Below, piece after piece: positions 13,100 through 24,500 of a stretch of 64,000 nt of DNA (position 1 is its first letter; every line of letters begins with the position of its first letter). The translations under genes and the position numbers were made by a program. The stretch lies in assembly GCA_034509735.1 (NCBI GenBank), contig JACGWO010000002.1:43541702-43605701 (forward strand), given 5' to 3'. The notes under the pieces are model-generated. The model worked only from the letters and a program-made list of their open reading frames with translations. It ran no database searches and was not told where the DNA came from. The DNA comes from Sesamum alatum. Taxonomy: Eukaryota > Streptophyta > Magnoliopsida > Lamiales > Pedaliaceae.

Positions 13100-13235
13100 C
13101 ATTTTGAGGTGTTTGAAATGTCAATTTCTACTTCTGAAACTGTTAAAAAAAAAATATTTTTAAGACAAAAGCTATAAGCACCTTGGGAGTGGTACTTTTA
13201 GCTGCTTTGCTTTTCTTTTTAAAATAGTCATTGTG
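13100..13235. mobile_element. fragment of a hAT-like MITE family
   Basis: AAGCTATAAGCACCTTGGGA and the following CTTTTAGCTGCTTTGCTTTT resemble, in inverse orientation, the end of the foldback element at about 37888-38753 (GCAGCTAGAAGCACCCCCCA). It is a degraded piece without a clear target duplication. Confidence 0.4.
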
Positions 13236-13510
13236 GCACGTCGTCTCTGCGTGCATATAATAAATAATATTTTATTTTTTAAAATGTATTATAAATAAGA
13301 GTAAAATAGAAAACGAATGCAGTACATTAAAAAAAAAATAAATAAAATAAAACTAATTTATCAATTAATGCAAAAATTGAAAGTTGAATAACTTAGTTAC
13401 CTTATCGGTTAAAGGAAATTTTTGATTTTACAAAAAATTGATGCAGCGGTGTCATTAACCGTCGTTTGTAAAGATGGAAGCTCTTTCCGTTTAAGTATAG
13501 ATAAATTCAA
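13215..13510 (+). repeat. dispersed AT-rich repeat, copy 1 (possible non-autonomous Helitron)
   Basis: GGCACGTCGTCTCTGCGTGC is followed by an AT-rich body ending TTAACCGTCGTTTGT...AAGTATAGATA. It aligns by eye over about 270 bases with 14775-15065 and in part with the complement of 34500-34615. The ends resemble plant Helitron-derived repeats (ATATAGATA near the 3' end). No CTRR terminus or AT target was proven. Confidence 0.45.
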
Positions 13511-14412
13511 CTTCTTTTTTAGACTTTTAATCCTTGTTATAATAATCTTAATTTCAATATATATTTTTTAATTTATTTTTAAAATTGCACATCAAAGTTG
13601 ATATTAGAGTTTCAAATAATTTGAATAATTTAATATTAATAAAATTCACACTTTCACATATTTAATATTTTAAATTTTTATCTTTTATTTGCTATATTAT
13701 CTAATATTATTTCTATATCATATAAAAATATAAATTAAATTACTTTGATTAATTAAAAAAGTATTTTTTTTTACCAATCATGCAAGTTTATTTTATTGTG
13801 TATAAATGAACGATTAAATTACTTACCAGGAGCATTATTGAAAACATTCAATTTCCTATTAGTTTTAATATTTAATAATATATACTACAAATGTTTGTAA
13901 GAAATTAAATATGAAATATACTAGTTGAAATAAATTTTATTGTTTTTTGGAGAAAAATAATCGTTATTTACAAAAGACAAATACTAGTATTAAGCAAAAT
14001 TAGTATATTTTTCACGTGTGGGGATAAAATAATCTTTGATGAATTAAGCTTATTTTACAAGTGTTTTCACTTTTGATTCTCCTACAAGTTCTAACTTTAT
14101 TTGTAAAAATCACTTATCCAAAAGCAAAATTTTTGCGAATACTCCCTAAACGGAAAAGATGGAATCAAGGAGGGGCCAGATTGTTAAGAAAAAAAGTGAA
14201 ATTACCAAATCATCCTGAGAAAGTTATTAAATTCATACGACAAATTTCCTTGAAATTTGGTATAGTTATAAATACTAATTTTTTATTTGAAAAATTATCA
14301 ATACTTTTGATATTTGATAAAATTATGTAACATTTAGATAGAGGTCTGAAATTGTCAACTTTATCTTTGTTGTACCTTTTTCTTTTTTAGAATTAAAAAA
14401 TTATATATATAT

Positions 14413-15070
14413 ATATCTCTATATATAAAAGAACGTCAGATAAGATGGATGAAAATTTTTGAAGAGTTGTAAAAAAATTAAGAAAATTTTAAAAAAATAA
14501 GCAAAATTATAATTCATAGTCCACGAGGTTATTTTGATTAGTCTTCCACAAAAAATTGATGAAAACCTAACGAAAATTAATGGATTGAGCTAGTTGTTGG
14601 ATGACTCAGACAATGTGAGGGTATGTATAATTACACTAAATTTTAAGAGAATTCTTTTAATTTCGCTAATTTTAATAGTGACTAATGAGGTGCCAAACAA
14701 CTCCATAAAATTCAAGGACTTGCCATGAATACGAAGTCTATATATAGGACTTTTCCGGAAATCATTTTGAAAGGACTAGCCGTCATGGCACGTCGTTCCT
14801 GCGTGCATATAAAAAATAATTTTTTATTTTTTAAAATATATTATAAATAAGAATAAAATATATAAAATAACGCATCACATTAAAAAAATAAAAAGATAAA
14901 GAAAAAAATTAATTTATCAATTGATATAGAATTTGAAAAGTTGAATAAAATAATTATCTTATTAGTTGAAGGTTATTTTTGACATTATAAAAATCGGTGC
15001 GGCGATTTCATTAATCGTCATTTGTGAGTGAAAAATGAATTTTTTTTTTATAATAATATAGATAATATTA
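14413..15070 (+). repeat. dispersed AT-rich repeat, copy 2, longer (possible non-autonomous Helitron)
   Basis: It begins near TCTCTATATATAAAAGAACG and ends near TTATAATAATATAGATA. The right half (14775-15065) is the homologue of 13215-13510, with shared GGCACGTCGT, TGCGTGCATATA and CATTAATCGTC stretches. No ORF of note. Confidence 0.45.
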
Positions 15071-16029
15071 GATTGAGAAAAACTGTGTTTAGGCATGTAG
15101 ACTTAGAATCTATACCACGAGCAGGATCGATAATCAATCTTGTATTAATTATTAATTTGTACCCCCAACAAATACAAATTGTTATGATATTAATATGAGA
15201 ATATTAATAATTAAAGAAATATACTTCCACTTGAAATCATGATTCTTTTGTCTTGCAAAAGAACTTGATATACAGTTTCTTTATATATATGCATTTATAC
15301 ATAATTTTAAGTTTATAATAAAATACTAACGTTTATTAGTAAGTGTGTCACAACTTATGTGCATAATTTTTTTTTAAATATTTAAAATAAAATATTTTGT
15401 AAATTATATTATTTATTCTTTGTATAGTTAAAAACTACCTAAAATGTATATAAGATAATATATATATAGCAAAGTTATTTTGTGCACCAGAAAAGGTTCT
15501 ATCCAATATTATATAGTACTAGTATAAGTGGCATATATGTGCATAATTTTATAAAATTAATTAAAATAAAATATTTATATAAATTATATTATTAATTTTT
15601 GCAGAGTAAAAAAATATCTTAAAAAAAGATAGTTATGAAAAATCATGATAAATAAAATAGTTAAAAATACCTAATTAGTTTAAAATTTTAAAAATTAATG
15701 ACAGACCACAATGATATAAAAAGATATTCTCACTTAATAATAAAGTATAAATATATAGATTCATAACAGAAGTTGCTCAATTTTGATTTTACAACGGAGA
15801 AGCAAAGGGTAGAATATTGGAACTAGCCGAAATTGCTAATGATATCTACACAACAACCTTTCAAATACATAGAGAGTTGTTTTTATAGTTTTTACATTAC
15901 AGAAAGAAAACTGAAAAAAATGAAACTGATCGCATAACAGAAATTATATCCTGGATCGAATTGGCTTTCATCTTTTTCATAGTAGAACCTACCACCGGCC
16001 TGATCAGAGTCGGCGAATGGAGATAGGGC
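15071..16029. other. AT-rich spacer, nothing recognisable
   Basis: Very AT-rich sequence with short TA repeats and partial internal similarities (for example GTGCATAATTTT at about 15359 and 15539). The last part is probably the 3' flank of the - strand gene ending at 16330. No gene can be supported. Confidence 0.5.
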
Positions 16030-16390
16030 ATCGGAAGCGAGGAAAGTGAAGGAAAAACATCGTCGGGGAACGGAAATATATATGGCATCCGAGATGGGGA
16101 AGGTGCAGGAGAACAACCGGCGAACTCATCGGAGTCTGGGAATGGAAACGAGGGGGTGGGACGGTGAAGGAGGACAGCCGGCGAACTCATCGGAATCGGG
16201 GAAATGGAAACTAGGGGTTGGGAGGCGGGGGAAGGTGAAGGAGAACAACCGGCGAACTCATCGGAGTCGGGGAAAGGAAACTAGGGCATCGGAGGTGGGG
16301 GAAGTGAAGGAGAAAAACCGGCGAACTCATCAGAATCGGGGAATGGAAACTAGGGCATAGGACACAAGCATAGTGAAGGAGAACAAGGCA
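16030..16390. repeat. 64-71-bp minisatellite overlapping the 3' end of the membrane-protein gene
   Basis: The unit contains GGTGAAGGAGAACAACCGGC, then GAACTCATCGGAATCGGGGA and ATGGAAACTAGGGCATCGG. Unit starts fall near 16099, 16163, 16234, 16303 and 16372 (spacing 64, 71, 69, 69). It straddles the stop codon of the - strand gene at 16330, whose last residues lie in a repeat copy. Short ORFs in this repeat on both strands are by-products. Confidence 0.85.
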
Positions 16391-16839
16391 GATAGCACCG
16401 CCCAGACATATGCATACCGTTGATGCCGCGCGGTCGCGAAAGCCTTAGCTAAGCGCTGCTGAGCGGCGGTGCTGCCGGAATTCAGTTTCCGACCATTTTG
16501 GATTGAGAATATCTTCCGATACGTCCTCTGCTGCTCCAGGAAGGTAAGATCTTGCTGCTCTCTATATCTGAACAAGTCGTTGACGGTGGGGATGAGCGTC
16601 AGCCAGAAGGAAACTGAAACGAAACCGGAGAGGCCGGCGGCAATCCATCGCGTTCCTATCAGCGCGGCGGAGGGAATAATCGCTTGAACATACATGATAC
16701 CTTGGAAGATCACGTATAGTCCGGCCAATTGAGCCGCCCAAGCTTTCAAGCTCTGCAATTCTCGTTCCAGATTTTCAATCGAGGACCTCAACTCATCGAA
16801 CTTCACGTTCAGGTCCTCCAACGATTCCGAATCCATCAA
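16330..16839 (-). CDS. uncharacterised 169-aa three-helix membrane protein, paralogue A
   Basis: A single-exon ORF on the - strand, not recognised as a named family. Residues ~5-40 form an acidic/leucine heptad segment, probably a coiled coil. Three hydrophobic segments follow: about 33-56 (AAQLAGLYVIFQGIMYVQAI), 64-85 (WIAAGLSGFVSVSFWLTLIP) and the C-terminal 143-165 (YVWAVLSALFSFTMLVSYAL). The QLAxxYxxFQG core recurs in the gene at 36422-36934, which has the same layout and length. The pair therefore looks like a small plant family of membrane-anchored, coiled-coil proteins. The second Met in MMDSE could also serve as start. The final codons run into a minisatellite, so the C-terminus may have been altered recently. 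Function unknown. Confidence 0.7.
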   Translation of the reverse strand: MMDSESLEDLNVKFDELRSSIENLERELQSLKAWAAQLAGLYVIFQGIMYVQAIIPSAALIGTRWIAAGLSGFVSVSFWLTLIPTVNDLFRYREQQDLTFLEQQRTYRKIFSIQNGRKLNSGSTAAQQRLAKAFATARHQRYAYVWAVLSALFSFTMLVSYALVSIPRF

Positions 16840-18004
16840 TATAGCTCAACTCTTGGTAATCTCTAGTTAACAATGGCTACGAAGAGATTTCAAATAAAAA
16901 TTGCTACTCAAAATCATCGCGATTTCCAACTGAATGATTGTCCTCACAGTTCTTGACAAGAAAGTGCTTAAACAAATGCATATATCACTGTTCAGACGAC
17001 TAATTACGCATATCAATCCGAAAAGAAAAAAGAACGCGTCATTTTCTGTACATAGTCCAACAATAGTATTATTATAAAATGTATACTCAATAGGCTTAAA
17101 GGTATTTTTTGATCGGTAACTATACCCTATTCTCATTTTAGTTCTATATATTTTTAGGATTCTAAAAAGATCATCTAGCTTTATAATTGTTACAGATTTA
17201 GTCATTTTTTCGTCGGAATTTCTCCAAAGTTGCCGGAAATATCTGACGTGGTGGCTCAAATTTTAGATATTTCCGGCGACATTGAAGAAATTCCGGTAAA
17301 AGGAGGACTAAAATCGTGACAATTAAAAAGTTACAGGACTGTTTTAGAACTTAAAAAGATAAATGACTAAAATGAGAATGCGGTATAGTACAAAAAATGA
17401 TTTAAATCCCGATTGATTGTTCAAACTTTTACTGTAAAATATTGGTAATTATTAGGCAATGATTTTCCTAATCTTTACCTAATTTTCTTGATTAACTGCT
17501 CCTGATTATAAAATTACTGAACAAGCTTTTTTAATCTTAATAATAAAACTGTTTTAGAAGTCGACAAACAGACAGTGACACACTAATTAATTAATTACCA
17601 GGTTTTCTTCGTGTAATTTATGAAAACAATTTTTGTATTTCGTCGTATTGATTGTTTGCATTGTAGTGATGTATGAAAAGGATGTCAAATATATAATAAG
17701 TTACAGTTTAATTTCTTGTGGGGTTCTTAATTTGGCAGTTTAATTTCTTAATTTGAATTACATCTCTCTTAATTCATGCGCAAGTCATGCAAACTAGTAG
17801 TTGCACCTAACTCGACTTTTCATTTCTTATACAAAGTTCTTAAGTAAACTATATAATATTAAATAGAAACAACAAATGCATTCATGTAAATAAATGCATG
17901 TTTAACGAATGAATATCCATGTAAGTATGATTGAAGTGTGTAATTCATGAAGCTCATGAAACTAAATTTCAACTTTTGAATTAATTTTAAATTTTCGTGT
18001 TTAA
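16840..18004. other. intergenic, AT-rich, with one foldback repeat
   Basis: This is the upstream region of the - strand gene at 16330-16839. Apart from the foldback repeat at about 17092-17408 no feature stands out. The - strand ORF at 16867-17259 overlaps that repeat and shows no domain, so it was not called. Confidence 0.5.
17092..17408. mobile_element. foldback MITE, probably Mutator-like
   Basis: The left arm (GGCTTAAAGGTATTTTTTGA, TTTTAGTTC...AAAAAGATC, ATTTAGTCATTTTTTCGTCG) mirrors the right arm (AGGACTAAAATCGTGACAAT ... AAATGACTAAAATGAGAATG). The two meet at a GATATTTCCGGCGAC / GCCGGAAATATC palindromic centre near 17245-17270. The style matches the 63511-63963 element. No clean target duplication was found. 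Confidence 0.55.
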
Positions 18005-18013
18005 ATTTTAATA

Positions 18014-18701
18014 GAAAAAATTATTTTTTTAGTTCGTTAAGTATGTCCAATACTAATTTTAGTCTGATAACTATGCCCATTTTTTTCTAAGTCCAGTAAC
18101 TTGTAAAATTGATGAGATTTAGTCCGAATTAGGGTTTTTTTGCTCAATTTTACAGCAATAAATTGAAAATTAACCGGAACATGCTCATGTGGCAACTATT
18201 TGGTTAATTTTCGGAAACTATACGTGTGTATAACCACATGTAATGACACATAGCCACATGTATAACCGCACCCTCAACGCTATCGCCCCTTATGCGGGGG
18301 GGCGCCGAGGGGGTGAGGAGGAGGGTAGGCAGCGGGGAAGGGGGTGGGAGGGTAGACGGCAGGGGAGCCGGAGGCAGGCGTGGGGGCTGGGGGTGGGTGG
18401 GGGGTTAATCTTTTTTCAAAATAATAATTTTATTTTGATAAATTATAAGTACATATATATATAAATAATTCAAATTAAAATCCACCTCATTTCAATTGCC
18501 TCATAAGTTTAAAAATTCTCAAAATATGTCCAGTTGGTATGCCATGTAATATTTCCAGCCAAGAAAGCAAAATTCGACCACCAAAGGATTAAATCTCATC
18601 AATTTTGCAAGTTACTGGACTTAGAAAAAAATGAATATAATTATTAGACTAAAACTAATATTGGACATATATACTTAGCGGACTATAAAAATTATTTTTC
18701 C
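18014..18701. mobile_element. Mutator-like foldback element carrying a GC-rich insert
   Basis: The element is bounded by the 9-bp direct repeat ATTTTAATA at 18005-18013 and 18702-18710, a target duplication of Mutator type. The arms are inverted repeats of ~140 bp. The left has AATTATTTTTTTAGTTCGTT and CTAAGTCCAGTAACTTG; the right has CAAGTTACTGGACTTAG and ACTATAAAAATTATTTTTCC. Between them lies foreign-looking sequence, including a G-rich block at 18288-18406. No transposase, so non-autonomous; a Pack-MULE-like capture is possible. Confidence 0.75.
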
Positions 18702-18710
18702 ATTTTAATA

Positions 18711-18751
18711 TACTGATTAAATACAGATACCTTTGACCTTGAATATATATG

Positions 18752-18782
<31 letters not shown>

Positions 18783-19182
18783 CGAAGAACCTTATTATGT
18801 TAGAACAAATATACTACATTTTAAATCTATTTCTCTTGAGTAGATTTGGCGACTAATACAAGTAATTAAGAGTTTCATATAAATGTTGAACAATAAAGAT
18901 AATAGAAAATGACAAAATAATAAAAATATTATAATCTTGATGATAAAAATAAAATTGACTACAATAAAGATAACATATGTTGAATTGAAACTTATTCAAT
19001 TTTTTTAGTGTATTTATTTTTTATTTCAATATATAAGGATAAAATAGTTATTAGATAAGAAAATAACAAAATATATAAATAAAGAAAACATCCACTGGCA
19101 TATCAATGATGAAAAGTGGGTACTTATTAAGTTATTTGTAATTATTCGAATGACAAAGGTACAACATGCGTCAACGTCTTAA
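18711..19182. other. AT-rich spacer with TA/TG microsatellite
   Basis: No gene. A TATG/TG simple repeat lies at about 18747-18782. The rest is AT-rich unique-looking sequence between two Mutator-like elements. Confidence 0.5.
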
Positions 19183-19192
19183 TAAAATTTGG

Positions 19193-20178
19193 GAGTAAAT
19201 TACATTTTTGGTCTCATAAGTGGACCCGATTTTAATTTTAGTCCCACAATATCTACCATTCGCGAATTACATCCCATAAGTGATTTTTTTTTTTTTAATT
19301 TCAGGACTGATTGGGGATTTCCGTTAATGAAGTTAACGGAAGTTTGTTTTTCCGTTAAGTGGACTGATTTTGGAGGGAAATTGACCATAATTCAACTACT
19401 TTTGGAGGGAAATTGACCCACTTCTTCTTCCTCTTATAAGAACTCATTTATTTCTTATTTCCTCCATATTTACCAACAAACAAAATTTAAAATGACTGTA
19501 ATTTCTTTATATATAATATATTTCTATTTTCATTTGTACAAATCAAATTTTTCGATAGAAAAAAAAAAAAAAAAAAACAGGAACGCAAATACAAAAATAG
19601 AACAACAATTAGTAAAACATAAATTTTATTTATAGAACTTTGATGTTCAATTACTGGCACCAGAAATTTAGTACAAATTTTCTGCAAAATGCAAAGGTTT
19701 TCAGCCAAAAAACAGAACCTTGTACAACATTTGCAAGCAACAAAAATGCATAGGTTCCTGCCAACATTTACAAACCAAAATATATTATATATAAAGAAAT
19801 TTGTATTTGTGTTCCTTTTTTTTTTTTTCCGATAGAAAAAATTGATTTGTACAAATTAAAATAGAAATATATTATATATAAAGAAACTGCAGTCATTTTA
19901 AGTTTTGTTTGTTGGTAAATATGGAGGAAATAAGAAATAAATGAGTTCTTGAAGTGAGTCAATTTCCCTTCAAAAGCAGTTGAATTGTGGTCAATTTCCG
20001 TTCAAAAATAGTTCACTTAACAGAGAAACAAACTTCCGCTAACTTCATTAACGGAAATCCCCAATCAGTCCTGAAATTAGAAAAAAAAAAAAAACCACTT
20101 ATAAGACGTAATTCCCAAATGATAGTCATTGTGGGACTAAAATTGGAATCGGGTCCACAACAAAAAATGTAATTTACC
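19193..20178. mobile_element. 986-bp Mutator-like foldback element with perfect 10-bp target duplication
   Basis: TAAAATTTGG occurs at 19183-19192 and 20179-20188, immediately flanking the element. Termini are GAGTAAATTACATTTTTGGT and the complementary ...AAAAAATGTAATTTACC. The whole element is a long palindrome: each arm is ~430 bp and includes GATTGGGG...TTTCCGTTAA, TATAATATATTTCTATTTT and a T- or A-run. A short loop sits near 19640-19760. It has no coding capacity; ORFs reported on either strand are mirror images. Confidence 0.85.
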
Positions 20179-20279
20179 TAAAATTTGGCGACTACCTTCT
20201 CCACAAACCCTGTGTAACAAAATTTTGCAACTGCCTTTTTCGCCAACAGTGTGTGAACGTCTTAGCAACATTTTATATC

Positions 20280-20393
20280 ATGGCTTTGAGTTTTCCCAAC
20301 GCTCTGGCTGCAGGCTCTGTCAAGAAAACCGTCGCACGGTTCAAATGGAACATCGCAAGGATCGTCGCCAAGGATGTTGAACTTGCTGCAGTA
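20280..20393 (+). pseudogene. short ORF interrupted by copia element A
   Basis: An ATG at 20280 opens a 38-codon frame (begins MALSFPNALAAGSVKKTVAR) that runs exactly into the 5' LTR at 20394. Beyond the 3' LTR the frame would continue for three codons and stop (33701-33712). Not recognised; it may be an exon of a lost host gene or chance. Kept only because it is cut by the insertion. Confidence 0.25.
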
Positions 20394-20772
20394 TGTTGGA
20401 ACTCTTGCTGCTGTTGTGATTGATCATGCTTGGGAACCAGGATGAACTTCAGAGGTTGTTTGCTCTTGGAGGAAGAAATGTGATTTCCACATACACGCTT
20501 CTTTAAGCTTTTTTCTGTTTGTATTGCTGAATGCGTGGGTGCACATGTGGGCACACGTGTTGGATGATGTGTACAGGTTTAGTTAGGGTTAGTTGTTGAC
20601 GTGGGCACAGTTAGTTAGATTTGTTATTGGGCAGATTAAGTTTCCCGCCTAAACTACCTGTATATAAACGCATCTTTAGATGCATTTCTGATGAACAGTG
20701 AACACTATTAACACTCCACAAAATTCTCATGGCTTTGTCTTCTTTTCTGTGCGCTTGTTCTCTAATTCAACA
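20394..20772 (+). repeat. 5' LTR of copia A, with adjacent primer site
   Basis: 379 bp, TG...CA ended, with a TATA-like TATATAAACG at about 20661. The next bases, TGGTACCAAGC at 20773-20783, are a degenerate form of the usual copia primer-binding site complementary to initiator tRNA-Met. Confidence 0.9.
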
Positions 20773-20848
20773 TGGTACCAAGCCTTCGTATGAATCTCTT
20801 GATATTGACCGCAACATAGATAGATTGCTGGATATTTCTGGTGGTTCT

Positions 20849-21475
20849 TGTTGGGAATGACTAACTTTTTTTTTCTCTCACTTCCTTTGTCCCAAATTGG
20901 TTTCACAGCCCACATTTGTATAACATATATTAATCTTTCCATTCAGTCCTTGGATAAGAACTGTGAGTAGGTGGATTTTGGAAGAATTGCCACACGCGCG
21001 CGCCCGCCCCACCCCGGTCCGGGCGGGGCTGGGCCGCACGCGTGACATATATCTTTTTGGAGAAAATACATTGTTTTTCCTTCAGATTTTGATTTGAATG
21101 GTTCAATTGACCAAGTCTTTTGAAGTTGAGAAAATCATGCCTCATATCCGTTTTGTTGCTGCATAGTTGAGAGTTTGTGTTGCTGAATTTTCTCAACCCA
21201 CTCACGTTTTCCCTCCTATAAATAGTTGCTCTTATAATGCATTTGACTACACTGAAAAATTCGAGTCCTTCATCTCCTTCTTTTCTCTGTTCTTCTTTTT
21301 CTGAGTGTACTTCTGTGAGTTGTTCCATACTCTCTACCACGAGTGCCGTGTTAGAGGGTCTTGTTGTGTGAACCTTGGGGAGCGATCGATATATCCTATT
21401 AGCACCTCGGTAGAACCGAAATTTTCGCTTTCAAGGCAGTGGTTTTCCCACGACACAACTTCATTTCTTCCAACA
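20849..21475 (+). repeat. 5' LTR of copia B
   Basis: It carries a TATA box CTATAAATAG at about 21213. It also has a GC-rich, hairpin-forming patch at about 20993-21045 (CACGCGCGCGCCCGCCCC ... GGGCGGGGCTGGGCCGC) that contrasts with the AT-rich rest. Confidence 0.95.
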
Positions 21476-21507
21476 ATTTGAAAGCGAAATATACACTTCC
21501 TAGTCAA

Positions 21508-24500
21508 ATGGCTGTTCCTGTGTCTAAAACACTGCCAGATCTATCCAAACTGGAGCCACTCGATGGGAGTAATTACAGACGTTGGTCTCAGAAGCTTCTC
21601 ATTTTCTTCGAACAATTGGAAGTAGACTATGTGTTGTTCACAGATCCGCCCGTACCAGTAGAAACCTCCACAGTTGCCATAATTCCTCTCGCCACCGAAA
21701 GAGCCAAAAAATCTGAAGATGATGCCAAGCTCAAATACGATAGAGACAACAAAACGGTGAGAGACCATCTACTGAACCATATGAATAACTCTTTATTTGA
21801 TTTATTCGTCAACCAGAAAAGTGCAAAACACATCTGGAGCACCCTGGAGACATGATATGGAGGCGACGATGTCGGCAGGAAAAAATACTTCGTTGGTAAG
21901 TGGCTGTAGTTCCAAATGGTGGATGAGAAGTCAATAGTGGAGCAAGTCCATCAATATGAGAACCTGGTGGCGGACGTACTAAGCGAAGGCATGTAGATGT
22001 GCGAGATACTACAAGCAAACGTGCTTCTCGAAAAATTTCCTCCTACTTGGAGTGAATACCGTAATCACTTGAAACACAAGAAAAAGGACCTAACCCTCCA
22101 GGAGCTGATCAGTCACATGAGAACAGAGAAAGCCAACCGTTTGAAAGAAAAGGAAACTTCTAACTCTTCCCTTTCAGTTAAAGCTAACTTGGTTGAATCT
22201 TCTGCCTCTAGAGATAGATTCCATCAAAACAAAAGGAAAAAGTTCCAGAAAGGCAATCAGCACAAGGTGTCCAAAGGAACTGATGGCAAAATCCAGAAAG
22301 GGAAACAACTGTGCTACTGTTGTTGGAAACCCGGACACAAAGCCTAACAGTGCTACCAAAGAAAGGACCAACAAAAGCAAAACCACAAATAAACCAATCA
22401 TGCTGCTTCACAAGCCAACCTAGCTGAGAAGGACGAGATCATAGCTGCAGTAGTTGTAGAGGCGAACCTAGTGGAAAACAAAGAAGACTGGATATTGGAC
22501 ACCGGCGCATCTAGGCACTTTTGCTCCAACAAAGCTCTATTCCATGAACTACTTGATGCAACAGATGGCGAGTGTGTCTTCATGGGAAATTCGGCCACTG
22601 CCGGAGTCTTGGGTAAAGGAAAGGTTTATCTGAAACTTACATCTGGTAAAACTTTTGCTTTGAACGATGTGTTATATGTGCCTTCCTTGCGTAGGAATCT
22701 CATTTCCGGTAGCTTATTGAACAAAGCAGGCTTGAAAATTGTTTTAGAATCTGATAAGGTAATAATAACTAAAAATAGTGAATTCGTAGGGAAAAGGTAC
22801 TTATCAGATGGTCTCTTTGTTCTGAACACTGTTCCTACTTTACTTAATAAAGTTTCTTCTAATTCTGCTTATTTGGTAGAGTCTTTTGATACGTGGCATG
22901 GTAGACTAGGACATTTAAACTTTGCTTCTATTAAAAGGTTGAAAAGCATGAATCTTATCAATGTTTCTGATTCCAATAATTGCTCTAAATGCTCAATTTG
23001 CGTAGAAGCTAAACATGTTAAAAAGCCTTTTTAAACACGTAACATCTAGAAGCATAGAACTTTTTGAATTGATTCATTCGGATTTAGCAGATTTCAGAAA
23101 CACTTTAAGCAAAGGTGGTAAAAAATATTATATCTCTTTCATTGATGATTTTTTCGAGATATACCAAAATTTATTTGTTAAAAAACAAAAGATGAAGCCG
23201 CTGAAATGTTTTTGAAATACAAAGCAGAAGTTGAGAATCAATTAGATAAGAAGATTTAAAGACTTAGATCTGATAGAGGTGGAGAATATAATACTAATCT
23301 TTTAAAGGATTTTTTGTGAAAAACATGGAATAATCCATGAAACCAGTGCCCCTTATACACCTCAACAAAATGGCATAGCTGAATAGAAAAATAGAACTCT
23401 AAAAGAAATGATGAATGCTATGCTTCTAAGCTCTGGTATGCCGGATAATATGTGGGGGGAAGCAGTTCTATCTGCATGCTATGTCTTAAATAGAGTCTCA
23501 CATAAAAAGTTAGATAAAACGCCTTATGAAATGTGGAGAGGTTTTGCCCCTAACTTAGGGTATCTCAAAGTGTGGGGGTGCTTGGCTAAAGTAGCATATC
23601 CAGACTTCAGAAAAATGAATATAGGATCTAAGACTTTTTATTGTGTATTTATTGGCAACGCCCATAATAGTTCTGCTTACAGATTTATGTGTTTAAGTAA
23701 TTTTTTCTATCTGTGAATCTAGAGATGCTGAGTTCTTTGAACATGTTTTTCCTCTTTGTAAGACTCTCAATAATGATGTAGCTTCACCTAGTGTCAACTT
23801 AGAACCTTTGAACACTTCTCTTGTTGAAAATGAACTTAGAAGGAGTAAGAGACAAAAAACTGGAACTAGCTTTGGATCAGATTTCCTAACTGTATTCCTA
23901 GCTGAAAATAGTGATAAAATAGATGAACATTTTGTTTCAGCCTTTTTGATTAATGAAGACCCTAAGACTTACACAGAAGCTATAACTTCTATAGATTCTA
24001 GTTTTTGGAAAGAAGCTATTAAAAGCGAACTAGACTCCATTATGACAAATCACACTTGGGATCTAGTTGATTTACCTAGAGGGAGTAAGCCCATTAAGTG
24101 CAAATGGATCTTCAAAAGGAAAACTAGGCCAGATGGGTCTATAGAAAAATACAAAGCTAGATTAGTGGTTGTAGGTTATACACAAAGGAAAGGTATAGAT
24201 TACTTTGACACCTATTCACCTGTGACGAAAATTGCAACCATTAGAACCTTGATTGCACTATCAGCTATATATGAACTAGTAATTCATTAAATCGATGTAA
24301 AAACTGCCTTTTTAAACGGTGACTTAGAAGAAGAAATATATGTGGAACAACCTGAAGGCTTTGTAGTTTCGGGTCAAGAAAATAAAGTATGCAAACTTCG
24401 AAAGTCACTTTATGGTCTCAAACAGGCTCCCAAACAATGGTATGAGAAGCTAGATCACACTTTAATAACCAATGATTATAATGTAAATGCATCAGATACT

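Noticed and set aside
15897..16360. ORFs on both strands rich in FPFPDSDE or ENNRRTH
   Set aside because: They are translations of the 64-71-bp minisatellite.
16867..17259. 130-aa - strand ORF
   Set aside because: It overlaps a foldback MITE, lacks domains and has biased AT composition.
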